A DNA stretch of 64,000 nt from Micromonospora cabrerizensis (GCF_022230955.1 NZ_JAKKFI010000098.1:1-64000), one strand, 5' to 3'; positions 52,200-60,788 are shown, numbered from the stretch's first letter. A program made the numbers and translations. The notes: a model not told the origin generated them from the sequence alone.

Positions 52200-53225
52200 T
52201 CAGGAGATGTCGCGGCGACGCATCGCCCAGAGCGCCGCCCCGAGGATCACCACCACCCCGACCGAGAGCAGTACGGACGACTGCTGCCAGGTGATGTCCA
52301 GAGTGTCCGGCTTGCACTCTCCGTAGTAGGTCGCGTTGCAGGAGTTCCAGTCCTGCAAGGTGACGGTCTTCGTCATCCAGGCCAGCGCGTACGTGGGCAG
52401 CAGGAAGGCCTCGGCCCAGCGGACGTTCGCCATCGACAGCAGGATGCCCAGGCCGAACTGGCCGACCACCATCAAGGCCACGACGCCGCCGAGTGCCATC
52501 GCGGTGTGCCGGCCCAGCGACGCCAGGGCGAACCCGATGGTGGTGAGGGCCAGCACCAACACCACACCGCGCACCCCGGTCAGCATGAACGACTGCCAGA
52601 CACCGGAGGTCATCTTCTCGGTGCTGCCCCGGAAGGACGCGACCGCCCAGAACCCGGCGAACCAGAGCACCGCGGCGGGCAGCGTCACCGCCAGGATGCC
52701 GGTCAGCAGCGCGGCCAGCTTGGTGAGCAGCACGGTGAGCCGCTTGGGCCGCCAGAGCAGCAGGTTCATCATGCCGCCGGTGCTCCACTCGGCACCGACG
52801 AAGGACGCACCGACCACGAACCCGACGAGGGCGAGGATCGCCGCGAACGGGATCAGCGTCTCGTCGAACGTCTCCCGGAAGTCGAACGTCGAGGGCAGGA
52901 ACCACTTCGCCTCGATCTGGTCCCGCGACGGCGGCGTGATCATCGAGCAATCGTCCGGGTAGCGGCCGTCGTTGGGCGTGCCGGCCTTCTTGGCCTGCTC
53001 GCACGCGACGCGCTCCTGCTCGATGTAGCGCACCTGCTCCTGGTACTGCTGGTCGGCCTGAACCTCGGCCCGCGCGAGCTGCTCCGCGCCGATTTTCTGG
53101 TTGCTGAAGAACACCCCGATCACGACCGCGGCCAGCACCAGCAGGCCGAGCAGGGTCATGTACCGGGTGAAACGCCGCTTGGTGAGCCGGCGCAGCTCCG
53201 TCCGAAAGAGGCTCACGCGCCCCAC
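52200..53225 (-). CDS. ABC transporter permease (ABC-2 type)
   Basis: A 341-residue membrane protein. A first helix (LLGLLVLAAVVIGVFFS, about residues 25-42) follows a basic N-terminus with the usual LRRLTKRRFTRYM; a long outer loop (QVRYIEQERVACEQ) with two cysteines follows; then five further helices (for example LIPFAAILALVGFVVGASFVGAEW). The start overlaps the ATPase stop by 13 nt. Exporter substrate unknown. Confidence 0.85.
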   Translation of the reverse strand: MGRVSLFRTELRRLTKRRFTRYMTLLGLLVLAAVVIGVFFSNQKIGAEQLARAEVQADQQYQEQVRYIEQERVACEQAKKAGTPNDGRYPDDCSMITPPSRDQIEAKWFLPSTFDFRETFDETLIPFAAILALVGFVVGASFVGAEWSTGGMMNLLLWRPKRLTVLLTKLAALLTGILAVTLPAAVLWFAGFWAVASFRGSTEKMTSGVWQSFMLTGVRGVVLVLALTTIGFALASLGRHTAMALGGVVALMVVGQFGLGILLSMANVRWAEAFLLPTYALAWMTKTVTLQDWNSCNATYYGECKPDTLDITWQQSSVLLSVGVVVILGAALWAMRRRDIS

Positions 53226-54223
53226 CCTCCCCCGGCGGGGCCGGGCTGACCCGTCCCGCCGACCTTCATGGACTCGTCGACCTGCCGGTGCTGACCGGGG
53301 ACCGGCGCGGTGGCGGTCAGTTCGAGGAAGACGCTCTCGAGATCGACGGCGATCGGCGCCAACTCGCTGACATAGAGGTTCTGCTCGGCGAGCAGCCGCG
53401 TCACCGAGGCCGGCTTGTCGACGCCGGCCAGCATCAGGTGGTCGGGGTGCCCGGTGACCTGGATCCCCGCCCGGGTGAGCGTCTCGATGGCCGCCGGCAG
53501 GTCGCTGACCGCTTCCAGCCGGATCCGGACCGCACTGGACGAGTGCTGCGCGAGCACCTCGTCAACCGGGCCGAAGGCGACCCGCCGACCCAGCGAGATG
53601 ATGGTGACCGAGTCGCAGATCAGCTGGATCTCGCCGAGGATGTGGCTGGACAGGACCACGGTCATGCCGGATTCGGCGAGGGTACGCATCAGCGTGCGCA
53701 TCTCCCGGATGCCGCCCGGGTCGAGGCCGTTGGCCGGCTCGTCCAGGATGAGCAGCTTCGGGTTCTTCAGCAGGGCCGAGGCCACGGCGAGCCGCTGCTT
53801 CATGCCCAACGAGTACGTCTTGACCCGCTCACCGGACCGGTCGCGCAGCCCGACGAGTTCCAGCACCTCGTCTACCCGCGTGGCCGGCACCTCACCGGCA
53901 CCGGCCAGCAGGGACAGCGTGTCCCGTGCCGTGAAGTGCGGGAAGAACTGCGGGCTCTCCACGATCGCGCCGACCTGGCCGGCGACGGCGGGCAGCGCGT
54001 CGGGCACCTCGTGCCCGAGCAGCGACATCCGCCCGCCGTCGGGCCGGATCAGGCCGAGCAGGGTACGCAGCGTCGTCGTCTTGCCGGACCCGTTCGGGCC
54101 GAGGAAGCCGTGCACCTGCCCCGCGTCGACCCGCATGTCGAAGCCGTCGAGCGCGTTGCGGGTGCCGCGTCGACGACTCTTGTACGTCTTACGTAGACCT
54201 TCGATCTCCAGGACAGCTGGCAA
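53213..54223 (-). CDS. ABC transporter ATP-binding protein
   Basis: A 336-residue ATPase: Walker A GPNGSGKTTTLR, signature YSLGMKQRLAVAS, Walker B LLILDEPANGLDPGG, switch His in SSHILGE. A C-terminal ~100-residue accessory domain ends in a G/P-rich tail. The TTG start at 54223 is supported by GGGAGG six nt upstream; the frame further 5' runs into the promoter region. It pairs with the permease downstream. Confidence 0.9.
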   Translation of the reverse strand: MPAVLEIEGLRKTYKSRRRGTRNALDGFDMRVDAGQVHGFLGPNGSGKTTTLRTLLGLIRPDGGRMSLLGHEVPDALPAVAGQVGAIVESPQFFPHFTARDTLSLLAGAGEVPATRVDEVLELVGLRDRSGERVKTYSLGMKQRLAVASALLKNPKLLILDEPANGLDPGGIREMRTLMRTLAESGMTVVLSSHILGEIQLICDSVTIISLGRRVAFGPVDEVLAQHSSSAVRIRLEAVSDLPAAIETLTRAGIQVTGHPDHLMLAGVDKPASVTRLLAEQNLYVSELAPIAVDLESVFLELTATAPVPGQHRQVDESMKVGGTGQPGPAGGGWGA

Positions 54224-54262
54224 GCTGCACCTCCCCCGATGGGTGGGCGTGACAGGCGACAC

Positions 54263-54299
54263 CATACGCGGTATGCAGAAGGCCGCAATACTTGGTATG
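54263..54299 (-). promoter_or_regulatory. Operator pair and promoter of the ABC transporter
   Basis: Two dyads of the same type, CATAC-GCG-GTATG (54263-54275) and AATAC-TTG-GTATG (54287-54299), are centred 24 bp apart. On the minus strand a candidate promoter is TTGCGG (54287-54282), a 16-nt spacer and TATGGT (54265-54260), so one dyad overlaps the -10 and the other abuts the -35. The ATACNNNGTAT shape suggests repressor sites; no matching regulator gene is certain nearby. Confidence 0.6.
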
Positions 54300-54344
54300 C
54301 ATCGACGCGCCGATCCGGCTGTTTCATCGACGGAGCGTGACCGC

Positions 54345-55157
54345 TCAGGCGCAGATGACCTGTACGCCGGCGGCGCGGAACGCCTCCACCACCGTCGGGT
54401 CGGCACCGGAGTCGGTCACCAGCGTCTCCACCCGTTCGACCGGGCAGATCCGGGCGAAGGCGTGCCCGCCCAGTTTGGACGAGTCCGCGATGATGACCAC
54501 GCGCTTGGCCCGGGCCACCATCAGGTTGTTCATTGCCGCCTCGCCCTCGTGGTGGGCTGCGGCGCCGAGCTGCGGGTCGATCGCGTCCACACCGAGCAAC
54601 GCGACGTCGAGGGTGACCTCACGCAGCAGCGCCCCGCCCAGCGGGCCGACGAGTTCGAACGACTTCGGGCGCACCACTCCGCCGGCCACCACAACCTTCA
54701 TCCGGGACCGCACCAGCAACTCGTTGGCGATGTTCAGCGCGTTGGTCACCACGGTGAGCTGGGCGCCCTCGGCGTTGGTGTTGAGATCCGGCCGGACGGC
54801 GAGAGCCCTCGCGACCTCGGTGCTGGTGGTGCCGCCGTTCAGGCCGACCACGGTGCCCGGCGTGACGAGCGCGGCGGCGGCTGCGCCGATCCGCTGCTTC
54901 TCCGCCGAGTGCTTGGCCGTCTTGTAGCGCAGGGGCAGGTCGTACGAGACGCCGTTGGCGACCGCGCCGCCCCGGGTCCTCGTGATCATCTGCTGCTGCG
55001 CGAGCTGGTCGAAGTCACGCCGGATGGTGGCCTGGGAGACGTCCAGCCGCTCGGCTGCCGCCTCCACGCTGACCCGGCCGTTGTCGGTCAGCATCTCGAG
55101 CAGGGCGTTCCATCTGGCGTACCGGTCCACCGCGGCGGCCCTCCCAGCAAACTGCAC
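54345..55157 (-). CDS. DeoR/GlpR family transcriptional regulator
   Basis: A 270-residue sugar-responsive repressor. The N-terminal HTH has the DeoR signature (SVEAAAERLDVSQATIRRDF, about 30-49). The C-terminal effector domain shows the DeoR sensor motif GLNGGTTSTEVARAL (phosphate-binding loop) and IADSSKLGG. It is divergent from the amino-sugar operon and is probably its repressor, responding to a phosphorylated sugar such as GlcNAc-6-P or GlcN-6-P (inference). Confidence 0.9.
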   Translation of the reverse strand: MQFAGRAAAVDRYARWNALLEMLTDNGRVSVEAAAERLDVSQATIRRDFDQLAQQQMITRTRGGAVANGVSYDLPLRYKTAKHSAEKQRIGAAAAALVTPGTVVGLNGGTTSTEVARALAVRPDLNTNAEGAQLTVVTNALNIANELLVRSRMKVVVAGGVVRPKSFELVGPLGGALLREVTLDVALLGVDAIDPQLGAAAHHEGEAAMNNLMVARAKRVVIIADSSKLGGHAFARICPVERVETLVTDSGADPTVVEAFRAAGVQVICA

Positions 55158-55171
55158 GGACGGTGATTGAT

Positions 55172-55277
55172 TGCGTGCACACTAGTGCGCGAAACTAGGC
55201 TGGCGCAAAAGACCGACCTGCGCGATCGGCTGGTCGGTTGCCATGGCCACCCGCGTTCGCGCAGAATAACGCGCGAA
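55172..55277. promoter_or_regulatory. Candidate DeoR operators between the regulator and the amino-sugar operon
   Basis: Site 1 (about 55172-55193) is a dyad around TGCGTGCAC and GTGCGCGAA. Site 2 is TTCGCGC (55256-55262), 8 nt, GCGCGAA (55271-55277). The two sites share the GCGCGAA half-site and lie in the 174-base gap between divergent start codons. This fits looping or dual-site repression by the DeoR protein. The motif sharing is directly visible; the protein match is inferred. Confidence 0.6.
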
Positions 55278-55331
55278 ATGCGGGCCTAACGAGCCGTATT
55301 GCGCACCGGTCGCCCCTGCAAGGAGTTTCCC

Positions 55332-56261
55332 ATGGCGTACGTGGACGCGGAGATCGCGAGCCAACCCGACTGCTGGCGGGAGGCCGCGGAGCTGGCCGAC
55401 GTCGTACGCGGTGACCTGCCGCGCCCCGGTGAGCGGGTCGCCGTCGTCGGTTGCGGCACGTCGTGGTTCATGGCGATGGCGTACGCGGCCCGCCGCGAGC
55501 AGGCCGGCCAGGGCGAGACCGACGCGTTCCAGGCATCCGAGTTCCCCGCCGGCCGCCACTACGACCGGCTGATCGCGATCACCCGCTCCGGTTGCACCAC
55601 CGAGGTGCTGGACCTGCTCGCCGCGCTGCGCGGGCGCACACCCACCACCGTCATCGTCGGCGACCCGGCGTCCCCGGCGGTCGACCTGGCCACCGCAACG
55701 GTGGCCATGCCCTTCGCCGACGAGCGGTCGGTGGTGCAGACCCGCTTCGCGACCACCGCGCTGGCCCTGCTGCGGGCCCACCTCGGCGACCCGGTGACCG
55801 CCCTCGCCGCCGACGCCGAGGTGGCGGTGCGCTCCCCGCTGCCGATCGACCCGGCCACCATCGGGCAGGTCACCTTCCTCGGTCGGGGGTGGACGGTCGG
55901 GCTGGCCCAGGAGGCAGCGCTGAAGTGTCGTGAGACGGCCACCTTCTGGGCCGAGGCATACCCGGCGATGGACTACCGGCACGGTCCCATCTCGGTCGCC
56001 GCGCCCGGCCGGCTGGTCTGGGCTTTCGGGGAGCTGCCCGAGGGTCTGCCCGAGGACGTGGCCGCCACCGGCGCGGCCTTCGTGCACAGCCGCACCCACG
56101 GTTGGCGCACGGTGCTGGGCAGTTGGTCCGCCGGTCGTACCCCGGTCGACCCGATGGCCGACCTGATCCTGGCGCAACGCTTCGCGGTCGCGCTCGCCAC
56201 CAGCCGGGGTCTCGACCCGGACGCGCCCCGGCACCTGAGCCGGTCGGTGGTGCTGGCGTGA
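55332..56261 (+). CDS. SIS domain sugar-phosphate deaminase/isomerase (AgaS / GlmS C-terminal-like)
   Basis: A 309-residue protein with two SIS modules: the first has VVGCGTSWFMAMAYAARREQ and ITRSGCTTEVLDLL, the second FLGRGWTVGLAQEAALKCRE and AEAYPAMDYRHGPIS. It resembles glucosamine-6-phosphate deaminase of the SIS type (NagB-II) or AgaS, and lacks a glutaminase domain, so it should deaminate rather than synthesise GlcN-6-P. AAGGAG precedes the ATG by 7 nt. It is the first gene of the operon. Confidence 0.88.
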   Translation: MAYVDAEIASQPDCWREAAELADVVRGDLPRPGERVAVVGCGTSWFMAMAYAARREQAGQGETDAFQASEFPAGRHYDRLIAITRSGCTTEVLDLLAALRGRTPTTVIVGDPASPAVDLATATVAMPFADERSVVQTRFATTALALLRAHLGDPVTALAADAEVAVRSPLPIDPATIGQVTFLGRGWTVGLAQEAALKCRETATFWAEAYPAMDYRHGPISVAAPGRLVWAFGELPEGLPEDVAATGAAFVHSRTHGWRTVLGSWSAGRTPVDPMADLILAQRFAVALATSRGLDPDAPRHLSRSVVLA

Positions 56262-56278
56262 GCGCGAGGAGTGAGCCG

Positions 56279-56305
56279 GGTTCGCGAGCCCCGCAGTCGC
56301 GAACC
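56279..56305. repeat. Small intergenic dyad within the amino-sugar operon
   Basis: GGTTCGCGA (56279-56287) and TCGCGAACC (56297-56305) are perfect 9-nt inverted arms around GCCCCGCAG, lying just before the GTG of the ROK gene. I believe similar GTTCGCGA dyads recur between Micromonospora genes, but only one copy is in this window. It could tune translation of the downstream gene. Confidence 0.5.
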
Positions 56306-56316
56306 GAGCCGGCACC

Positions 56317-57303
56317 GTGAGCCACGCCGTGGACGCGGACCGCGTGGTCGTCGCGCTGGACGTCGGCGGCACCGGCATGAAGTGCGCCCTGGTCCGGCCG
56401 GACGGCGTCGCGGTACGCACCGAGCGGCACCCCACCGACGCCTCCCGCGGCCCGACGGCCGTGGTCGGCACGATCCTCGACGTAGCCGTCGGGCTCGCCG
56501 ACAAGGCCCGCGCCGACGGCCTCACCCCCATCGCGGTCGGCATCGCCGTGCCCGGGGTGGTGGACGAGGCACGCGGCGTCGCGGTCTGGTCGGCGAACGT
56601 GGGCTTCCGGGACGTACCCCTGCGGGACCTGGCGGTCCGGCGGCTCGGCCTGCCGACGGCGCTCGGCCACGACGTGCGCGTCGGTGGTCTCGCCGAGGCC
56701 CGGCTCGGCGCCGGGCGCGGCACCGGGCACGTGCTGTTCGTGGCGATCGGCACCGGCATCGCCGCCGCGCACGTCGTCGACGGCAGGGCCGCCGTGGGCG
56801 CCCACGGCGCCGCCGGGGAGATCGGCCACATCCTGGTCCGGCCCGACGGCCCGCGCTGCGGCTGCGGTCGACCCGGCTGCCTGGAGGCGGTCGCCTCAGC
56901 CGCCGCGATCGGACGCCGCTACGCCGAACTCGCCGGTGGGACAGCCGAACTGGCCGGTGCGACAGCCGACGCTCCGGTGACCGCCGCCGAGGTGGCCGAG
57001 CGGGCCGCCGCCGGCGAGCCACTCGCCAGCGAGGTCTGGCAGGAGGCCGTCGAGGCGCTCGCCGACGGGCTGGCCACCGGGCAGGCGCTGTTCGACGTGG
57101 CGACGATCGTGCTGGGCGGCGGCCTGGCCCAGGCCGGGGACCGGCTGTTGATTCCCCTGCGGGCAGCTCTGCACGAGCGGATGACCTTCCACCGGGAGCC
57201 GCGACTGGTCGCGGCGGCCCTCGGCGACGAGGCCGGCTGCCTCGGTGCCGCCCTGCTCGCCCTGGACGCCCTGGGCGTCCGTGACCACCAGGAGAAACGA
57301 TGA
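56317..57303 (+). CDS. ROK family sugar kinase (probable N-acetylglucosamine kinase)
   Basis: A 328-residue ROK protein. The ATP-binding start VVALDVGGTGMKCALV, the catalytic region with GHDVRVGGLAEARLGAG, the zinc-binding motif CGCGRPGCLEAVAS (Cys residues about 185-193) and the C-terminal IVLGGGLAQAG are all present. There is no N-terminal HTH, so it is a kinase and not a NagC-type repressor. Position between the SIS gene and nagA suggests GlcNAc (or a related amino sugar) as substrate. GTG start; 4-nt overlap with nagA. Confidence 0.88.
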   Translation: MSHAVDADRVVVALDVGGTGMKCALVRPDGVAVRTERHPTDASRGPTAVVGTILDVAVGLADKARADGLTPIAVGIAVPGVVDEARGVAVWSANVGFRDVPLRDLAVRRLGLPTALGHDVRVGGLAEARLGAGRGTGHVLFVAIGTGIAAAHVVDGRAAVGAHGAAGEIGHILVRPDGPRCGCGRPGCLEAVASAAAIGRRYAELAGGTAELAGATADAPVTAAEVAERAAAGEPLASEVWQEAVEALADGLATGQALFDVATIVLGGGLAQAGDRLLIPLRAALHERMTFHREPRLVAAALGDEAGCLGAALLALDALGVRDHQEKR

Positions 57304-58409
57304 CCGCACGGGTGAACGGCCGCGTGGTGACCCCGACCGGTGTCATCCGGCAGGGCTGCGTCGAGTGGGACGGGGATCGGATCACCGCGGTGGCCGAGTA
57401 CCCGTCGGTCCGCGACGGGCACTGGATCCTGCCGGGCTTCGTCGACATGCACACCCACGGCGGTGGCGGGCACACCTTCACCACGGGAGACGCCGCCGAG
57501 GCACGGGCAGCGGCCGACTTCCACCTCGCGCACGGCACGACCACGCTGCTGGCGAGCCTGGTCAGCGCGCCCTTCCCGCTGATGCGCGCGGCCACCGAGG
57601 CGTTCGCTCCCCTGGTCGACGAGGGTGTGCTGGCGGGCGTCCACTTCGAAGGGCCCTACCTCTCCGCGGCTCGGTGTGGCGCGCAGAACCCGGAGTACCT
57701 GCGCGACCCGTCGACAGACGAGCTGACCGAGCTGATCGAGCTGGGCCGGGGCGCGGTCCGGATGGTCACCCTCGCCCCGGAACGCGACGGCGCACTGGAG
57801 GCGATCAAGCTCCTCACCGCGCAGCGGGTGGTGGCGGCGGTCGGCCACACGGACGCGACGTACGAGCAGACCCGCGCGGCGGTCGCCGCTGGCGCCAGCG
57901 TCGGCACCCATTTGTTCAACGGTATGCGTCCCGTGCACCACCGGGAACCAGGCCCGGTGGTGGCCCTGCTCGACGCACCCACCGTGATCTGCGAACTGGT
58001 CGCCGACGGGGTGCACCTGCACGACGGGATGCTGACCTTCGCCGCCGCGACCGCCGGGCCGGACCGGGCCGCGCTGATCACGGACGCGATGGCCGCCGCG
58101 GGGATGGCCGACGGCGAGTACGAACTGGGCGGTCAGGCCGTCACCGTGTCCGACGGGGTGGCCCGGCTCGCCCGCGACGGCGCGATCGCCGGCAGCACCC
58201 TGACCATGGACGCCGCGCTGCGGCACGCCGTGGACGCCGGGATCCCGATCTCCGACGCCACCCGGATGGTGGCCACCACCCCCGCACGGGCCATCGGGCT
58301 GGGCGACCGGGTGGGCGCCCTCCAGGTGGGCCTTCGCGCCGACCTGGTGGTGCTGGACGCCGACCTGAACGTGGTCCGGGTGCTGCGTGGGGGCTCCTGG
58401 GTGGACTGA
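57300..58409 (+). CDS. nagA: N-acetylglucosamine-6-phosphate deacetylase
   Basis: A 369-residue amidohydrolase that removes the acetyl group from GlcNAc-6-P. Metal and catalytic landmarks: LPGFVDMHTHGGGG (first metal site), GVHFEGPYLSA (Glu ligand), AVGHTDATYEQ (His), GTHLFNGMRPVHHREPG (in part, His and Asn), ALITDAMAAAGM (catalytic Asp). Overlaps the ROK gene by 4 nt (ATGA), giving coordinated translation of kinase and deacetylase. Confidence 0.94.
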   Translation: MTARVNGRVVTPTGVIRQGCVEWDGDRITAVAEYPSVRDGHWILPGFVDMHTHGGGGHTFTTGDAAEARAAADFHLAHGTTTLLASLVSAPFPLMRAATEAFAPLVDEGVLAGVHFEGPYLSAARCGAQNPEYLRDPSTDELTELIELGRGAVRMVTLAPERDGALEAIKLLTAQRVVAAVGHTDATYEQTRAAVAAGASVGTHLFNGMRPVHHREPGPVVALLDAPTVICELVADGVHLHDGMLTFAAATAGPDRAALITDAMAAAGMADGEYELGGQAVTVSDGVARLARDGAIAGSTLTMDAALRHAVDAGIPISDATRMVATTPARAIGLGDRVGALQVGLRADLVVLDADLNVVRVLRGGSWVD

Positions 58410-58422
58410 CGCCGTAGCGTTC

Positions 58423-58462
58423 GAACTCGCTCGTAGTCGTCGGAACTCGCTCGTAGTCGTCG
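58423..58462. repeat. Tandem 20-bp direct repeat (two copies)
   Basis: Two adjacent perfect copies of GAACTCGCTCGTAGTCGTCG (58423-58442, 58443-58462) just after the nagA stop. This is a local tandem duplication, not a CRISPR; no third copy follows. Confidence 0.9.
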
Positions 58463-58504
58463 GGTGGTGACCGGGCCGCTCTGGTGCGGGCGCCTGGTGC
58501 GCAG

Positions 58505-58646
58505 CCTGTAGAGCTGCCCCGGATATGGGGCAGGGGGCGCCGGAAGTCCCGGCGATCGCCGAGAACCGTCCGCGCGGACCGCGCGGACGATCGATGTCGG
58601 CGCATGACGCATCAACCCTGCCCCACCCGTGGGGCAGCTCTACAGG
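58505..58646. repeat. Nested palindrome region with 31-bp inverted terminal units
   Basis: Two 31-nt units face each other (58505-58535 and 58616-58646). Each is CCTGTAGAGCTGCCCC-N6-GGGGCAGGG when read inward, identical except for the 6-nt core (GGATAT versus ACGGGT). Each unit also folds alone (CTGCCCC/GGGGCAG). Between them lie further dyads: GCCGG/CCGGC (58539-58553), the 10-bp palindrome GGCGATCGCC (58551-58560), and CGTCCGCGCGG/CCGCGCGGACG (58567-58589). The region separates convergent genes, so it may be a terminator, but the layout also resembles a small mobile or recombination element. The gap 58410-58717 contains no gene. Confidence 0.8.
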
Positions 58647-58717
58647 GCGTCAACACCACGCTGCCGACTCTGGCGCTGCCGGAGCGAGCGCAGGTCGGGC
58701 CGTTCGTGGGGCGAAGG

Positions 58718-59941
58718 TCAGTTGAGGCTGGGGACTTCGACGCCGAGGATGGCCTGCTCGTCGGGGCGGTGCACCAGCACGTCGGCCAGGTACGACTGGA
58801 CTGCGTGGCGCATCCCGACGTCCCGGCCGGCCTGCTCGGAGAGCAGCCACTTGTGCTCGATGATCTGCGCGAACAGCTCCTGCGGCTCCAGCTTGCGGCG
58901 CAGGTGCGCGGGAACGGCCCGGACCACCGGCTCGAAGACCTCGGTGAGCCAGCGGTGCGCGGCCTGCTGCTCGTCGGTCAGGTCGCTCTCCGCCCGATAG
59001 GCGTCCAGGTCGTTGAGCAGCTTGCGCGCCTGGTTCTCCTCGGCGTCCAGACCGGTCAGCCGCAGCAGCCGCCGGGTGTGGTAGCCGGCGTCGACGACCT
59101 TCGGCCGCACCAGGTAACGCCCGTCGTCGATGGACGACATGGCCACCTCGGCCACGTCGAAGCCCAGCTCGTTGAGGCGGCGGATCCGGCCCTCGATGTC
59201 GTGCCGGGCCTCCCGCTCGACGGCCTGCTCGTAGGTGATCTCGTGCCACAGTCGCTCGTAGCGCTGCACGACCTCCTCGCAGACCACCTCGGGGTCGATG
59301 GACTCGTGCAGCAGGCCGGCGGCCTGGAGATCCAGCGCCTCACCGAAGATGTTCACCCGGGCGATCTCCAGGTCCTCACCGCGCTGACCGTTGGAGAGTG
59401 AGTTGTGCAACGCCCCCGTCTCCGCGTCCACCAGGTAGGCGGCGAACGCGCCCGCGTCCCGGCGGAACAGCGTGTTCGACAGCGAGCAGTCGCCCCAGAA
59501 GAAGCCGGTGAGGTGCATCCGCACGATCAGGGCGGCGAGCGCGTCGAGCAGCCGGCTCATCGTCTCCGGCCGCAGGGTGTGCGAGAACAGCGCCCGATAC
59601 GGCAGGGAGAACTGGAGGTGCCGGGTGATCAGCACCGATTCGAGGGGTTCCCCGTCCTCGGTCTGCCGGTCGGCGACGACCGCCACCGCCTCGACCGAGG
59701 GAAAGTCGATCCGTTCCAGGGCCCTGAGCAGGTCGTACTCCCGCTCGGCGATCCGCTCGCGGGTCTCCTTGAACGCGTACACGAAGTCACCGAGCCGGAC
59801 GAACCGGACGATGTGTCGGGAGATGCCCTGCGGCAGGGCCACCAGGTGTTGGGCAGGCCACTCCTCCAGCGGTGTCGACCAGGGCAGGTCGAGCAGCGCC
59901 GGGTCCACGAGGGCAGACGTGATCCGCACGGGCACAAGCAT
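58718..59941 (-). CDS. DUF4032 domain protein with kinase-like N-terminus
   Basis: A 407-residue protein. The N-terminal half resembles the lipopolysaccharide-kinase/protein-kinase fold: FKETRERIAEREYDLLRAL (Lys and Glu), VESVLITRHLQFSLPY-like hinge, and a catalytic loop MHLTGFFWGDCSLSNTLFRR (HxxGFxxGDxxxxN) followed by AYLVDAETG (DFG-like Asp). The C-terminal half carries DUF4032 (EPQELFAQIIEHKWLLSEQAG). Common in actinobacteria with no known substrate. ATG at 59941 with GAGGCG upstream. Confidence 0.85.
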   Translation of the reverse strand: MLVPVRITSALVDPALLDLPWSTPLEEWPAQHLVALPQGISRHIVRFVRLGDFVYAFKETRERIAEREYDLLRALERIDFPSVEAVAVVADRQTEDGEPLESVLITRHLQFSLPYRALFSHTLRPETMSRLLDALAALIVRMHLTGFFWGDCSLSNTLFRRDAGAFAAYLVDAETGALHNSLSNGQRGEDLEIARVNIFGEALDLQAAGLLHESIDPEVVCEEVVQRYERLWHEITYEQAVEREARHDIEGRIRRLNELGFDVAEVAMSSIDDGRYLVRPKVVDAGYHTRRLLRLTGLDAEENQARKLLNDLDAYRAESDLTDEQQAAHRWLTEVFEPVVRAVPAHLRRKLEPQELFAQIIEHKWLLSEQAGRDVGMRHAVQSYLADVLVHRPDEQAILGVEVPSLN

Positions 59942-60030
59942 GACGCCTCGCCCCCCGCATCGCCTCACATCGTGGTTGGGCCCACAGCGCCGAACACCCC
60001 GGCCTCGCGCCGGGCCGGTAGCGTGGTCGC

Positions 60031-60777
60031 GTGCTCAAACCCACGGCGGTACGACGTGACCTGCGGCTACGGCCTGTCCGCCCGGCCGGTTGGTGGTTCG
60101 ACGCGCTGCTGCTGGTCGGGTTCGGCGCGTTGACCCTCGCCCTCGCCGGAGGTGCGTTGCTCGGTCTGGACCTCGCGGTCCGGGAATGGGCCTACGCCCA
60201 CCACCCGGCGCCGATCTACTGGACGGCCCGGGTGTTCAACTTCCTCGGCCAGGGTGGTTGGCTGCTGATGCCGATCGCCGGGGCGCTCGGCCTGGCGGTG
60301 GCCTGGCGGAGCCGCACGGTCCGACCACTGCTGCTGCTGGCGGGCGCGTTCGTCCTCCTGTATCTGACGGTCGGGCCGCTCAAGATCCTGACCGACCGGG
60401 CCGCGCCCAGCTCCGATCTGCCGCCGACCCGGTCGGTTCGGATCTTCAACGACCTGCCGCCCACCGAGTACGACCTTTCCTACCCGTCTGGGCACGTCGC
60501 CAACGCGATCGTCTGGTACGGGGTGATCGCCGTGCTGCTGACCGCGCTGACGGCGGGGCGACTGCACCCGACCGTGCACCGGCTGATCCGATTCGCTCCC
60601 CCGGCGATCCTGCTGGTCACCACGACCTACCTGAACTTCCACTGGCTCACCGACGGCGTGGCGGCCCTGCTGCTCGGGATCTTCCTGGACCGGCTGCTGC
60701 ACCGGGTGCCCTGGGACGACATCCCGCTCCCCGGCCGGCTACGTGAGTGGGACCGGCCGTTCACCTCGTACCCCTAG
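60031..60777 (+). CDS. PAP2 family phosphatase (membrane)
   Basis: A 248-residue, six-helix membrane phosphatase. The three PAP2 motifs are visible: KILTDRAAP (KxxxxxxRP-type), YPSGHVANA (PSGH), and TYLNFHWLTDGVAALLLG, where the usual Arg of the third motif (SRxxxxxHxxxD) is not obvious. Substrate likely a lipid or undecaprenyl pyrophosphate. GTG start at 60031. It is followed by the APC gene after 11 nt. Confidence 0.85.
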   Translation: MLKPTAVRRDLRLRPVRPAGWWFDALLLVGFGALTLALAGGALLGLDLAVREWAYAHHPAPIYWTARVFNFLGQGGWLLMPIAGALGLAVAWRSRTVRPLLLLAGAFVLLYLTVGPLKILTDRAAPSSDLPPTRSVRIFNDLPPTEYDLSYPSGHVANAIVWYGVIAVLLTALTAGRLHPTVHRLIRFAPPAILLVTTTYLNFHWLTDGVAALLLGIFLDRLLHRVPWDDIPLPGRLREWDRPFTSYP

Positions 60778-60788
60778 GGTTCCGGCCC

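Noticed and set aside
58423..58462. Possible CRISPR repeat
   Set aside because: Two copies are directly adjacent with no spacer, and no further copies follow; it is a simple tandem duplication.
58505..58646. Remnant of an insertion sequence
   Set aside because: There is no transposase fragment, no visible target-site duplication, and the interior is only ~80 nt. I keep it as an unexplained inverted repeat.
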